A stretch of DNA of 64,000 nucleotides from NCBI GenBank assembly GCA_928724745.1, contig CAKMXJ010000012.1, forward strand, positions 1-64,000. Direction: 5' to 3'. Under the pieces are notes generated by a model. The model saw only the letters and a program-made list of their open reading frames with translations, was not told the DNA's origin and searched no databases. The stretch is from Anthracocystis setariae. Lineage: Eukaryota; Basidiomycota; Ustilaginomycetes; Ustilaginales; Ustilaginaceae. Both the position numbers and the translations under genes were made by a program. Positions 29,501 to 39,437 of the stretch are shown here, piece by piece. Position 1 is the first letter of the stretch. The number at the start of each line of letters is the position of its first letter.

Positions 29501-31437
29501 CTTTCAGCACGGTATCTGGGACGCCACAGGGTAGCGAAAAGAGCAGCTCACGTGGCAAGTCGGGCTCGTCCTTCATGGCCACTGTGCGGACATGGTTGGG
29601 TGGCGCTCATGATAAGCCGGCAAGAAAGGCTAAGGCCGGGAAAAAGAATGCAGTCTACCGCGGTCTTGGCTTCGAAGACGGCGCAAGTGCAGTGAAATCG
29701 CCGACCAGTGCTGTCGGCAAAGCAGGGAGCTCGTCGACCCTCGCCAATGGCACTCCAACACGGAGCGCGAGCTCGCGGCGTAGATCGAATCACTACCAGC
29801 AGACGTCGATGGCACGACGCGGCGGGCCACGAAGCCCGCATCTTGGCTCCATGAGCCGGAGATCTTCGACAGGCAGCTCTCATCACGGGAATCTCGATCT
29901 GCCTCCGAACAGTTTCGCGCAGAGTATGAGCCGACCCAGTAACGTACGCAGGATGAGCGCTGGCAGCATCACGCCAACGGCCACCGTGTATGGTGATTAC
30001 CTCAACGACATGGGAGGCGCGATGGCATCTTCACGCCCTAGCAGGCCTTCAAGCTCGCAGTCGCTTGCTCACTCGAACGCAGCCCCCCGCTCCGGTTTGC
30101 GCGGCAAAGCCGGCTCGACGGGCAGCGCGAGCTCAGTGTATCGCTCTGGTCAGGCCCGTAGCACCTATTCCACTGGCAGTGGTCGCCGACACCCGCGACC
30201 TGGCCACGATGGCGGCACGACGGTGCGAAAGCATCGCGCATATGCCTCCTCTTCCAACAGTCCGAGTCGTCGCAATTCGTTCCGTCACGACTCGCGGCCA
30301 TCCTCGATCAAGTCGCGTGCCTCTTCCCCTGGCCGTGCCATGACAAGCCTCAGCGAATTCGGCGCAGAGGTTGACGATGATGACGGTGGTGCAGGTGCAC
30401 GACGCTCAACTCGCAGCACGCCCCGTCATTCTCTCGACCGACGAAGCATATCAGACGCTCGCTCATCAGATCCGACACACGCGCAACATCATCACGTCGT
30501 GGCCCAGAGCATCTTTGTTGCACACAAGTCCCGCTCGCCATATCGTCCGCCCTCAGCCAATCCTCACCTGCATGGAAGCGCGTCTCGAGGGTCGTCCCAT
30601 CATTTGGGCAGAACAACCGACAGCGCATCGGACATCTCGTTAGTGACACCCAGCAGCGTCTCTGGATTGCCTGCCACAGGCACAGGTACGTGGCGGCATT
30701 CCTGGGGCCGTCCACCTCCTTGCTGGGCAGGTCCAGTGGACCCCCCACCTGTCAATGAGTCCAGCTCAAGTTCAGGAGCGACCAATGGAGCTGGGACCAA
30801 GCCGAAGCTGCGGGACGTCTTTGCGAACAGGGATGACGATGACTGGACGGACGAAGAGGATGAGCCAGTGTACTCGGGAGGACTCGGTCAGGCAGGCTCT
30901 CTTTCTTCCACGTCCAGTCGCGGCTGGGCAGCAACGACATCGCCGTACGCAACGCGAAACTCTGCGGCCCTGGGAAACGGATACTCGAGTCAAGGCTCAT
31001 CTTTCGGAGCCGATCTGGCGTCGAGCGGGACGGCAAGCAACTACCGCGGCGCAGCAACCTTCTCATCGAGGTATGCTGGAGTTCGGCAGGTCTTCCAGCA
31101 CCCAACCTCGGGTTCTGGATACCTTGGATCAGGGATGCGCTCGAACCCGGTTTCGCTCAGTCTGGGAAACGAGTTCGCGCCCAAAGTGCTGTCGGCTACG
31201 CTTCATTCGCCGACCAAGGCGTCCCCCGGCTCGGGCGCCATGGGCAATTTTGGAGAGGTCAGTACTGCCACGCAAGGTTCGAATAGCGCCGCTACTGCCG
31301 CTGCGACAGCGTCAGGCTCCAAGGCCGAATCGAACTCGTCTGCATCATCAACACAACAAGGTGGAGGGGGCAGCCGCATCACGGCGTCTTTCCACAAACC
31401 TGCACAGATCATCGAGGAGGAAGAAGAGGAGGAGTGA
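26557..31437 (+). CDS. CAMK-like Ser/Thr kinase (KIN4-like) with ~1,300-residue tail
   Basis: Protein kinase of 1,626 residues in one exon. The kinase domain spans about 48-300: Gly loop GEGTFGKV, catalytic Lys in VAIKQIPK, HRDLKLEN (near 169), DFG (near 187), activation segment TFCGTTGYASPE. It groups by motif with the CAMKL kinases (Snf1/KIN4/MARK-like). The remaining ~1,300 residues are Ser/Thr/Pro-rich and probably disordered, with many SP/TP and RRxS-like sites and an acidic IIEEEEEEE end. Fungal KIN4 kinases act in the spindle-position checkpoint and have long tails, so that is the best guess; other CAMKL branches are possible. The segment 560-620 (LLHQLSTLGIDVGQMVHSI) looks folded and may be a regulatory domain. 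Confidence 0.88.
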   Translation: MSHPGARRAFQYGSSTGGSTINQKAALASAYQELGKELASSKLKMVGNYTLQRPIGEGTFGKVRLGLHRLTNTRVAIKQIPKAHSASLTREIHHHRRLHHPNVMQLYEVIATEQYIWMVSELCAGGELYDYLVENQVLPEPEARRIFGQLCLAVAYVHSKGIVHRDLKLENILLDERCNVKLGDFGFTREFEPKRLMDTFCGTTGYASPEMLAGKKYTGEQVDIWSLGVILYALLCGALPFDDDQESVMKDKILRGEFEIPDCLSEEAQDLIASILQQDPAKRPSIHTILAHPWFTKVMVQSPMSTVEEDEIATDYFDAKPLPQPMQASQASNLARSTTLIDPHVAPFTDPFTSNDSASHSDHKPSHPLATSASGISEASCHSTRSDSESSGRRSINTDHTDPTTADSLSRADEAFEADDLPVGTAHPTYTESPATPSVPTTTSSQSGKPSISLHRNESQTTIRRLGSNGSDASLGAVSKPLTRSTSTSLPTHHELPASPDQTDDVPVPMYQSVPLSKRGSQSSSRGHHRTPSRTKRRSLSSGGLSDHHPPLLGRKPVDYVAQLADLQPATFSTAVEQNLLHQLSTLGIDVGQMVHSIVNDACDASGAMWWMLLRKAKDRQAEQFSMISAANEPVNNAIDHTPVIPSSVQHQADKESKLLQQPTSPPPIPFRDPARSSHGKSRSQDATPSTLTASKSEHSGLIDGVHRRLQTIVSHEELGVSSMQPFHASASDAAVSMSATASQKMPGAAFHSVPSPATAAPPPSSPTTSQHERSLATTSESLTSARPKSQHRHTTTTASPSKLQQVTNSLVGSSPSSESAKPRRSTQADRPRSNSLSVKQLAQSVLGTKDKGSSPLPQTPTEQVIVAGEVLPLERAKSPTLFGRRNTVSNVKDAVIGRLSNPSTPKKAAAEMSDIPRKSTSKKSAENDLDRFKALERSVDSASSSPMQSDPPSQSASVLASSATPTADKKDAPMPTASQDSFSTVSGTPQGSEKSSSRGKSGSSFMATVRTWLGGAHDKPARKAKAGKKNAVYRGLGFEDGASAVKSPTSAVGKAGSSSTLANGTPTRSASSRRRSNHYQQTSMARRGGPRSPHLGSMSRRSSTGSSHHGNLDLPPNSFAQSMSRPSNVRRMSAGSITPTATVYGDYLNDMGGAMASSRPSRPSSSQSLAHSNAAPRSGLRGKAGSTGSASSVYRSGQARSTYSTGSGRRHPRPGHDGGTTVRKHRAYASSSNSPSRRNSFRHDSRPSSIKSRASSPGRAMTSLSEFGAEVDDDDGGAGARRSTRSTPRHSLDRRSISDARSSDPTHAQHHHVVAQSIFVAHKSRSPYRPPSANPHLHGSASRGSSHHLGRTTDSASDISLVTPSSVSGLPATGTGTWRHSWGRPPPCWAGPVDPPPVNESSSSSGATNGAGTKPKLRDVFANRDDDDWTDEEDEPVYSGGLGQAGSLSSTSSRGWAATTSPYATRNSAALGNGYSSQGSSFGADLASSGTASNYRGAATFSSRYAGVRQVFQHPTSGSGYLGSGMRSNPVSLSLGNEFAPKVLSATLHSPTKASPGSGAMGNFGEVSTATQGSNSAATAAATASGSKAESNSSASSTQQGGGGSRITASFHKPAQIIEEEEEEE

Positions 31438-31662
31438 AGCTGCTGGGACTCGGCACACTGGAATGGCCGTACATGCTCCGTCTTGATTCTGTTTACTAAA
31501 GCACTCGTGGCAAATATACCCGATTACGATTTCTTGTCACCCGCTTGTTGGCTGTGTCGAACCGGTTGGACGGCTGTCAGCTTGTGGTGATGCGGCCGAA
31601 AGGTTTGTCATTTAGTGGTACAGCATACAGGTACATAAAAATGATGAATATGTTGGACATGT

Positions 31663-32778
31663 CTACTCGCCGTAGACGACCTTTCGGATCTTGTCGAGTT
31701 CGTCTGGCTTCCACGTGCCCTCTTTTTCTGCGGCCTCGACGGCTTTGACCGCTTCGATCATATGGTCCTCGTTGGTGGTTCCGGACAAAACGGTGACGGT
31801 GAGACCTGGGATGTTCATGCCGCTCGCTAGAAAGGCGTAGACAGTCTGCTGTGGCGTCCAACCTTTTTGAATGGCCAAGTCCTGCACTTCGACGGAAGAC
31901 AGGAGATTTGGGTTACCGGTCAGACTCCAGAAAGGCTGGTAAATGACCGGTTCACCTTGAGCGTTGGCGTCATTGGGGGAGAGCTGGGGGGATAGAAGCG
32001 AGAGGAGCGCCACATCGTGCCCTGTTGTATAGTGCCACCTGTTCTGTAAGACGGAGGGAGGAATGTTGGTGGTGCGAGCGATGGCCTGAAAGATGTCGGA
32101 ATCGTAGACGTTGGAAACTCCAATGTGGCGGACGAGACCAAGCTGGACGAACGACTCCATGGTCGCCCACACTTTGAGTGTTCTCTCTAGCGTTGTAAGG
32201 GGTGAATGGAGCACGTAGCTATCGATGTAGGCCTCACCGCTCTTGTCTCCGTATTCTACACCTGCATCTAGATCGCCGCTGCCGGCGTTGTGATTGGCCA
32301 TGATTTTGGAAGTAACATTGTCGAGCGGCTCAAAATCGAGCCATGGATGAAGGTTGCGTAAGGATGCAGCGAAGGACTTGCGGACTTGCACTTCGACTGG
32401 ATCGTCGTGATCGAAAGGTATGAGCTCCGGATGTGCCCAATCTTGGCCTGATCGGGGCGTAAACTTGGTCTGGACCCACACGTCACGGCGGTCAAGATGC
32501 ATATCGGATTGGGCGGTGTGAAGGGCTTGGCCGACATGATCCTCGCGATAGTGTTTCCGTTGACCGGCAGTGTCGATGCCTTTGAAACCATGCGTAAGGG
32601 CGAGGATGATGAGGTCAGAGGTATAATCACCCTTCCAGGCAGTACCGTAGAGGAGCTTTGGCATACGAGCCAGACGTGAACGTGCAGCAGGTGAGGAGGG
32701 TATCGCTGTGCTTGATCCGGCCGGGATGGTAGAGGACGCGGCAGCAGAGGCTGACGTGGAGGCTTGCTTGGAAGCCAT
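31663..32778 (-). CDS. Aldo/keto reductase
   Basis: NAD(P)H-dependent oxidoreductase of the aldo/keto reductase fold, 371 residues. I start at the ATG at 32778; the open frame goes further only from a GTG at 32922. LLYGTAWKGD opens the barrel, GIDTAGQRKHYRED carries the Asp and probable Tyr of the tetrad, VQTKF the Lys, and DSYVLHSP the His. HIGVSNVYDSDI and the late VTVLSGTTNEDH complete the family pattern. It is one of the divergent fungal types with an insert near 150-195. The substrate is unknown. A Ser/Ala-rich N-terminus (about 1-30) might be a targeting peptide. The stop lies 225 bp from the kinase gene's stop (convergent). Confidence 0.88.
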   Translation of the reverse strand: MASKQASTSASAAASSTIPAGSSTAIPSSPAARSRLARMPKLLYGTAWKGDYTSDLIILALTHGFKGIDTAGQRKHYREDHVGQALHTAQSDMHLDRRDVWVQTKFTPRSGQDWAHPELIPFDHDDPVEVQVRKSFAASLRNLHPWLDFEPLDNVTSKIMANHNAGSGDLDAGVEYGDKSGEAYIDSYVLHSPLTTLERTLKVWATMESFVQLGLVRHIGVSNVYDSDIFQAIARTTNIPPSVLQNRWHYTTGHDVALLSLLSPQLSPNDANAQGEPVIYQPFWSLTGNPNLLSSVEVQDLAIQKGWTPQQTVYAFLASGMNIPGLTVTVLSGTTNEDHMIEAVKAVEAAEKEGTWKPDELDKIRKVVYGE

Positions 32779-33532
32779 GATCGAGATTTTCCCGCCTTTA
32801 CCCTTCTGGGGCTGTGCAGTGAGATAGGGCGTTGTGAATGTAGAAACGGTGGCAAAAGCGGCTTGGGTGTGTGTCCACGGCGAGAAGAGAGGGAACAGAC
32901 GGCTGCGCCCGATAGCGAGCACGGATTTGATCAGAGCGTTGATGATGATGGTCTAGAATTCAGCTCGCTTGATAGTGCAAGCTGATGGCTGTGACTGGAT
33001 GCGAAAAAGATTGATGGTGTCGGATGGAGCGGATGGAAGAGCAAGAGCAGGAGGTCCAAGTGTTGAATGGCAAGCAGCAGCGAGGGGACGTGCACTTAAT
33101 TCACTGAATTTGAGCTTTAAATTTTCAAGGCAGCATTCCTGGTCAAATGTTTCGCCGTCAACCGTCTAAATTTGCGCCTATTTTTATTATTTTTTTGACG
33201 TTGACGTGCTCGGATGGCAGCCTTGCGTTATACCTTCAACAGGCTTTCTTGACGTTGTCTACAGTAGACAGGCTGCAGATCCCTTCAATCGGCTTTGGAG
33301 TTGACACCAAGCCAACTGCCCAATGTCAATCACTGCAGGGCCCTACCCAAAGCTATACTGCTGCGCGCCAGCTTTTGCAAGTGTTTCAGATAAAGCAGAG
33401 ACAATATGACTGGATAAGACCTTGGCTCACATGCACCATGTCCTTCGATTCATGGCAAGGTCAAGGCGTCGTGGTATCTACATCTTTCTACAAAGCAATG
33501 ATTGCAAAGATTCAGCGCTTGTTTGGCAGCGT
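32779..33532. other. Intergenic (promoter of the reductase gene)
   Basis: About 750 bp between two minus-strand genes. A 143-codon plus-strand frame (33147-33578) has a hydrophobic start but overlaps the chitin synthase end and shows no family match, so I leave it out. Confidence 0.45.
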
Positions 33533-36500
33533 CTACGTCTTCCTGAACCAGCGCGTAGTGTTGCGCTTGATCCAATAAATGACACAGCCGACGAAGCGGA
33601 AGAAGGATAGTCCAAAAGTGGCCCATAGGATGATATGGAAGTAGCTCGACTGCTTCGAGCTCTGCTTCGACTCAATCTCCTTGCTGCTCAACCCCGTGTC
33701 GAGACCATTGACGTTTTCGATCGCCACGGTGAGAGCCGCGTTGGTCAGCAGCCAGAATGCTACCAGTCTTGTTCGGAATGTCTTGTTGCTGTCATCCATC
33801 GTTGGCTTCTCCACCGTCTCTTGCGGCTCCAAGGGCGCTACGGCACGCGACACCACCAATTTGAACGTTTCGTCAATGTCGTCCTGGTGACGTTCAATCT
33901 CTTCCACCGTGCCAGGCTCCGTCGATTTGTCCTTCTTGGTATCAACCGTCGGCAGCGCATCCGCCTTGTCCGATCCTTTGGTACCCCAACTCACATCGTG
34001 CAAGTTGCAGAACGCGTAGACGTTGAGGATGTTGATGAACGACGGAGCGACCAGCATGTACTGCGGGAACGATGTAACCATATGCCATGGGTCAGCATAC
34101 AGAATCGATGCGATGAGGTAGATGCCGAATGTCGCCGCCAGTGCTGCTATCAGCACACCTGTAGTTTGATTGAGAAGCGTATGCCAAATGTCGCCAGTCA
34201 GCTTCGTCTTCCGAAGCGCATCCACCGTAAGCCAAAGCGACGTAACAATCAGGTAGAGACCCAGCACTGCAAATACAATCAACGAAACGATGTACGTTGT
34301 CTTTTCACCTTTGGGACGGTTCCCGAGCGCTAGAACGAATTGCAGACCGAGGCAGAAGACGTACACCCATTTGGCTACTTGATTGACCCAGTAGAAGGCC
34401 AACAGAGTCGTGTGCGACGAATTCTTGAGCAGTTGATCCGGAAGAAATTCAATGATGATCGAGAAGGTGAGCCATAGATTGGCGAGCGCAAACCATGAAA
34501 ACACGAGCACGAAAGCGTTATACAGCGCCTGCACATGGAAGAAGAAGAGTCGAATGATGCCGTGGTTCGACTTGTAGATGCGGAAGAAATGAACCAGCGA
34601 GTAGATCGACGCCGCAAATGAGCCGTTGAGCCATCGTCGGCGCTGCGAGATGAGCTCGGCAGCACAATCGGGAACGTCGGTTTCAGCCTTGGAAGGCTTT
34701 ACATACGAAAGCGTCCATCGATCTCCAGCTTTGGCCACCAGCTCAAAGCACAAGATACGGTCCTCGGCCAAGAACATGTTCTTGGTAAAGATGTCCATGC
34801 CATGCAGACCCTTTTTGCCGAGGCGGTCCGCCATCGTATGATCGCCATGGAAGTACTGCTGCAATGGCCGGCCTTGGATGGCACGGAAGCGATAAGCGCT
34901 AAAGGCTCCAGGAAGGACACTGACATAGCCAAACGTGGACTCGAGCGGCTTGTCCAGAATGTTGGACATCTTGTACTCGAAGTTCTGAGCAGCCACGAGA
35001 GGATTGATAAGCTTACGACCGCTCTTGATCATGGCATGGATCTCTCCACATGCTCCGCCGAGGTTGGTGTTATTGTAGAAAGCTTCCCAGAGATAGTAGA
35101 TCGACTTGTGACCGGGCTTGGTACCAGCGTCAAGAAGCACGCACAGTTCGGGCTGAAGATGACGTCCGAGCGCGTTGAAGAGCCAACGGTGGCTATTGAT
35201 CTTCTTGCTGTTCTTTTGCTTTAGACAGAAGATCATCTGTACCGGCACGAGGTTGGAATCATCGTCTCCATGAGGCTGGATGAGAGCGGGCGTTGGATCG
35301 ACCGAGAGCTGCGTTGTGTACTCGAACAGGTGGGCAACCGTATCCTTGCCATCGACCTTGCGCTTCATGACACCATCCTGATACACACCTACAGTCGCCA
35401 GCAAATCGAGTACCTCCTTGTCGCATGGATCAATGCCATCAAAGATCAGGCTGACCACGATGCGCTGCCAGCCCGGCCTTCCCTCTTCTGCAGAACGCCT
35501 CCAGAATTTGGAAGCTTTGCTCTTGCAGATATCACGAATGTTGAGCATGACTCCATGCAGAGTTCGCGCCAGCAGAATGCGATCCTCGTTGTAGTAGGTG
35601 ATAGCAATCAGCAGCTCGGTGTCTCGGCCATATTGGGAAGAAGCTCGAAGACTCCAGCCATTTTCGATGGTAAAGTCATCTGGATCGCACGTGGCAGCTG
35701 TGTATCGCATATGAGTGAACTCCTGGGTAGAGCTACCTTGAGCCCACTTGGGTTCGACCGAGTTCTTGATGGCAGTAGGGACGGGATGATCCACGATCCA
35801 GTGGCCGCGGGTGAGCTTGACCTTTTTGGTGAGACCTCGTTTGGGCGCCTGTTGACGTTTGGCCCACTCGACCTGACTGGCACTGTCCTCAGGGCCAAGG
35901 ACAGACGAGTAGGACGAAGGGCCTCCGTATGGTGCAGGAGTAGGTCGGGAGTTTTGATTGTCAAGATCGTAAGATGCATGTGCAGACTGTAGGAGGTTGT
36001 ACTTTTCATCACCCGATTCGGCGAGGGGCGCCTTGGACTCCTCTTCGTACGCGTAGGGAGCATGTCCCTCGGAAGCTGTTGGAGCCAAAGTTTGAAAGCT
36101 TGGATTCTCCCCAGCGTAGAAAGGGTTGCCGAGATGCATAGTGGTCGAGCTTCCAGGAGCTGCCATAGGGTCGCTGTAAGGAGCATGGGGGTTGCTCAAA
36201 GGGTCATGCTACGTCGGTTGGAATTGGTCCGGAGCAGCAGCGCGTACAATGCATGTTGGTGATGGTGGTTTGGTTAGCGTGCATCGACGGGGAGAAAAAT
36301 AGGTCCGCATTCAGACGGAATGTTGAGAGCGAGGCCCAAGACACAAAAGGTGGAGAGGGATGAAGCACAAGGTAGACAAGCCAAAAGAAGATGATGTTGC
36401 ATGAGCCTATGAGCATCCAACTTGAGAAGCGAAGAAGCTCGTCATAAGCGCCCTGTTTACCCGATCCAGGGCAGCTTGTCTTGGTGTACTGCGGGCCCTG

Positions 36501-36596
36501 AAGATAGATCGTAAAACTTACAGAAATTGTTTGGGAGCTTTGCTGGCGATGCCGGCCACCTCGATCTAGTCGGTCAGGATAGGCATCGTAACTCAT
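33533..36596 (-). CDS. CHS: Chitin synthase (division 1), with separate first exon
   Basis: Plasma-membrane glycosyltransferase that makes chitin from UDP-GlcNAc. Two exons: 36596-36522 (75 nt, 25 codons from the only good ATG) and 36208-33533, joined over a 313-bp GTAAGT...TAG intron, giving 916 residues. The long frame alone starts only at a TTG. N-terminal disordered region to about 150, then the catalytic domain: [48 protein letters not shown] (near 505) and QRRRWLNGS (near 546). About seven C-terminal membrane segments follow (near 570-800 and 860-885). The motifs fit chitin synthase classes I-III; I cannot choose the class. Confidence 0.93.
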
Positions 36597-37722
36597 CTTG
36601 ATGGGCTGATATTGCTGACAAAGTTCTTGACTCCGAAGGGTTGCTCAAAATGGGGGGGGCCAGCTTAGGTCGAAGAAGGGGACGAAGCGAAACGGGTTTC
36701 GTTGTTATAGAAGATGGGGAGTGTTCAGCAGAGATGGTGGTCGTAAGTAAGGAGGTGAATCTTGACCGAGATCGAGAGAGGAGGGGGGACAGGGTTACAT
36801 TCGTATTGACAAGCGCGGCAGTAGGTCAACGCAAGGTTCGGCGGTTGGCGGCGCAGAGCTTCATCAGCGGAGCACAGTGACACGCGCCGGTACACAGATT
36901 CAGTCATGGTGTACGGAAAGTGTCACACTGCTAGCCTGGCTAGGTGCTGCATCGCCGAGTAGATTGGTGAGAGGTCTCGAGAGCAGTGCAAGCGTACAAC
37001 CTGCATCAGATCAAAGGCGTACGCATGTTGGACCAACACTCATCATAGTTAGCTGGAGCACAGCATACAAGACAGACAATGGGCACTGGCTCTGGCTCTA
37101 GCTCTGCAGGGAAAGGGGTAGAGGTGCATGTACTTCGAAGCCGGGACCAGCAGCGGGGGCCAATCGGCACGCCAAGATAGAGAGCAGCGCGTCGAGCGGA
37201 GAAGTCTGTTGGGGTACGTCTGAGGGGATGATCTACTGCGAGGAGGACAGATGGGCATTGACTTGTCGATCCTCAATCAATAATCAGTGGCATTGCGCAG
37301 ATACCGCCGTGCTGCAACCTGTTTGTGTATGCTTCTTTGGTGCGTGATGCTTTCGTGTTTGCCCATTGAAGCTCGGCTGTCGTTTGCTAGCTTGGATATC
37401 TACCCACACATTATGAAATCATACTGCTCTGGCTTCATCTAGGCGGATGGACGGAACTGCGAGGCTCGTCACATATGTGGGGTCAGCAGCAGCGCTACTC
37501 ACCTGTACGGATGGTAGTGGCCTGGGATTTTTTTAGATGCCGAAGACGACATGGGCTGTAAACGAGGCGGAGTTGAAAAAATTATTAATATTCTCTATGT
37601 TTTTTGACTGATCCGCTGCGCTGTCGGCGAGTTGTAGAAAAAGAAATAAAAAGGTAAGTCGTAAAAAATCAGCTGTCGATCTGAAACTTTGGCACGTCAA
37701 AAGAGACATATCTCGTTGGGTC
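36597..37722. promoter_or_regulatory. Upstream region of the chitin synthase gene
   Basis: About 1.1 kb between the chitin synthase start and the transposon. The transposon sits about 1.13 kb upstream of the start codon. No ORF is accepted. Specific sites are not recognised. Confidence 0.45.
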
Positions 37723-37724
37723 TA

Positions 37725-37877
37725 TTATTCCTTTTGCTGGATGTCATCGTAGTACTTAATTTTTTTTCGTAGTCAGGAGTACGCTTGTTAGTAGTCAGGC
37801 TGGATTGTTCGTAGTACTTAATGTGATGTTATCGTAGTAACCTATAAGATGTTATCGTACTGCGTGTATGACTGATC
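37725..37877 (+). repeat. Left terminal inverted repeat
   Basis: Outer end of the transposon, pairing with 39283-39435. Subterminal words TCGTAGTACTTAAT and TTATCGTA recur and may be transposase-binding sites. Confidence 0.88.
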
Positions 37878-37975
37878 CTCGCACACTGTCTTGAGATGGT
37901 GTAGCACTCATTCTTGATGGCAAACAAGATTTGGTAATTGAAGAGACTAGCTACATGAACAATCAATCGTGTGAC

Positions 37976-39082
37976 CTACTCATCGACAAGCAGAGGATCA
38001 AAAACAACAGGAGAACTTGGAACCAGGCCATGATTGCGAAGAGCAGTGATGGCGTCGTGTTCAGGGCCGAGATCCTTGCCTGCTTCGGCAACCATGATCC
38101 AGCGGTTGCATTCGTGAATCCAGCCAATACACATGTCGGATGTGATGTTCTTGAGCTGGTTGTTGATGACGTTCTTGAGTCCATCTGCTTCGCGGAGTTC
38201 TTGACGGTTGACGATTGGCTTGAGGTAGCCAAACACTCGCTCAGCAATGTTGAACCAAGGAGTGTAAGGCGGAAGGAACAACGGACGGTGTCCAGCATCT
38301 TGAAGCGTGTTCGTGACGTTGAGCGAATGATGAAAACCGACATTGTCGAGCACAATGGTCCTGTGCTGTCCTTCGATGCGGGGGAGGAGTTGGTTGTTGA
38401 GGAAGTCGAGGAACGTTCGAGAGTTCCAGGCACCATGCTTGACGAAGCTGGCCAGCAATCCAGTCCTATCGACGGCGACCAAGAGAGAGAGATTTTGGCC
38501 TTGATTGTACGGTCGGTTCTGAACAGTTGCACGATTTCCAGATTGAGCACGTCCAATATGTCGAGTTTGTTGTAGATGGAAGCCAGCTTCGTCGAGGAAG
38601 ATGGCTTGGTCGAGCAGCTGGCCTTGCGCGCGGAGTTGCTGGATCCAAACTTGACGTTGTGCTTTTGTGGAATCGCTGTTGTGCCGATCGTGCTCGACGT
38701 TGACCCGCTTGAGAGTAAGATGGAGGCGATCGCGTAGCTGATGGCGCACAGAACTCACCGATAAATCGAGACCAGACTGTTCTTGTAGATGCTCTCGGAT
38801 CTCGTGAAGTGTTGCGCAGGGATGCTTGGCGACGAATCCCATGATAAGATCGAGATGATGCTGATTGACCTTGCTTCCTCGAAAAGCCCCGCCCTTCTTC
38901 CTCTGAGCAGCTGACTCGCCAGTCTGCTCGTACTTGCGGAGGATGCTGTCAACGGTGGTGAGCCTGTAGTCGAATCGTTCGGCAACTTCTGTCTTGGTGA
39001 GGCCTTTCTCCAGGATAAATTCGATGATCTTCTCCCTCATCGAGTCTGGAACAACCGTTCGCTTCTTTGGTGTGGCAGGCAT
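37976..39082 (-). CDS. Tc1/mariner-IS630-type transposase
   Basis: DDE transposase that cuts out and reinserts the element, 368 residues from an ATG. The N-terminal ~140 residues carry helix-turn-helix DNA-binding motifs (KTEVAERFDYRLTTVDSILRKYEQTG, then a second winged-helix part). The catalytic core carries Asp in FLDEAGF (near 164), Asp in VLDNVGFH (near 247) and Glu in FNIAERVFGYLK (near 285), matching the DD(34-38)E/D layout. The frame is intact, so the enzyme may still work. The coding strand just upstream of the ATG has an ACA/GAC triplet repeat (39085-39140). Confidence 0.92.
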   Translation of the reverse strand: MPATPKKRTVVPDSMREKIIEFILEKGLTKTEVAERFDYRLTTVDSILRKYEQTGESAAQRKKGGAFRGSKVNQHHLDLIMGFVAKHPCATLHEIREHLQEQSGLDLSVSSVRHQLRDRLHLTLKRVNVEHDRHNSDSTKAQRQVWIQQLRAQGQLLDQAIFLDEAGFHLQQTRHIGRAQSGNRATVQNRPYNQGQNLSLLVAVDRTGLLASFVKHGAWNSRTFLDFLNNQLLPRIEGQHRTIVLDNVGFHHSLNVTNTLQDAGHRPLFLPPYTPWFNIAERVFGYLKPIVNRQELREADGLKNVINNQLKNITSDMCIGWIHECNRWIMVAEAGKDLGPEHDAITALRNHGLVPSSPVVFDPLLVDE

Positions 39083-39282
39083 GATGTTGTCGTTGTCGTT
39101 GTCGTTGTTGTTGTTGTTGTCGTTGTTGTTGTTGTCGTTGTTGGTGGTGGTGGTTGGTTGACAGGAGAGAAGCTCGGTAACGAGCAGGTGGATGTAGTTG
39201 AGAAGCAGGAGAAGGAGACGCGTGGTCAGTGGCTTTTGCGCAGTTTGGCTGAGTCACTTCGATCACCACTACGATCACAGCT

Positions 39283-39435
39283 ACGATCAGTCACGTGCAT
39301 TACGATAACATTACTTAGACTACTACGAAGACATAACATCGAGTACTACTAACAATACAGGCTGACTACTAACGAGGGTACTCCTGACTACGAAAAATAA
39401 TTAAGTACTACGACGACATCCAGCAAAAGGAATAA
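39283..39435 (-). repeat. Right terminal inverted repeat
   Basis: Inverted partner of 37725-37877, ending at the right-hand TA. Confidence 0.88.
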
Positions 39436-39437
39436 TA

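Larger units (their letters stand above)
37725..39435 (-). mobile_element. Tc1/mariner-like DNA transposon, complete
   Basis: A 1,711-bp element bounded by TA dinucleotides (37723-37724 and 39436-39437), the expected target duplication. Terminal inverted repeats of about 150 bp (37725-37877 and 39283-39435) start TTATTCCTTTTGCTGGATGT on both ends and are roughly 80 percent alike over their length, nearly identical in the outer ~60 bp. They contain repeated CGTAGTACTTAAT and GTAGTCAG words. One intact transposase gene lies inside. Confidence 0.92.

Noticed and set aside
33147..33578. 143-codon plus-strand frame with a hydrophobic start
   Set aside because: A secretion signal is conceivable, but it overlaps the 3' end of the chitin synthase gene and has no other support.
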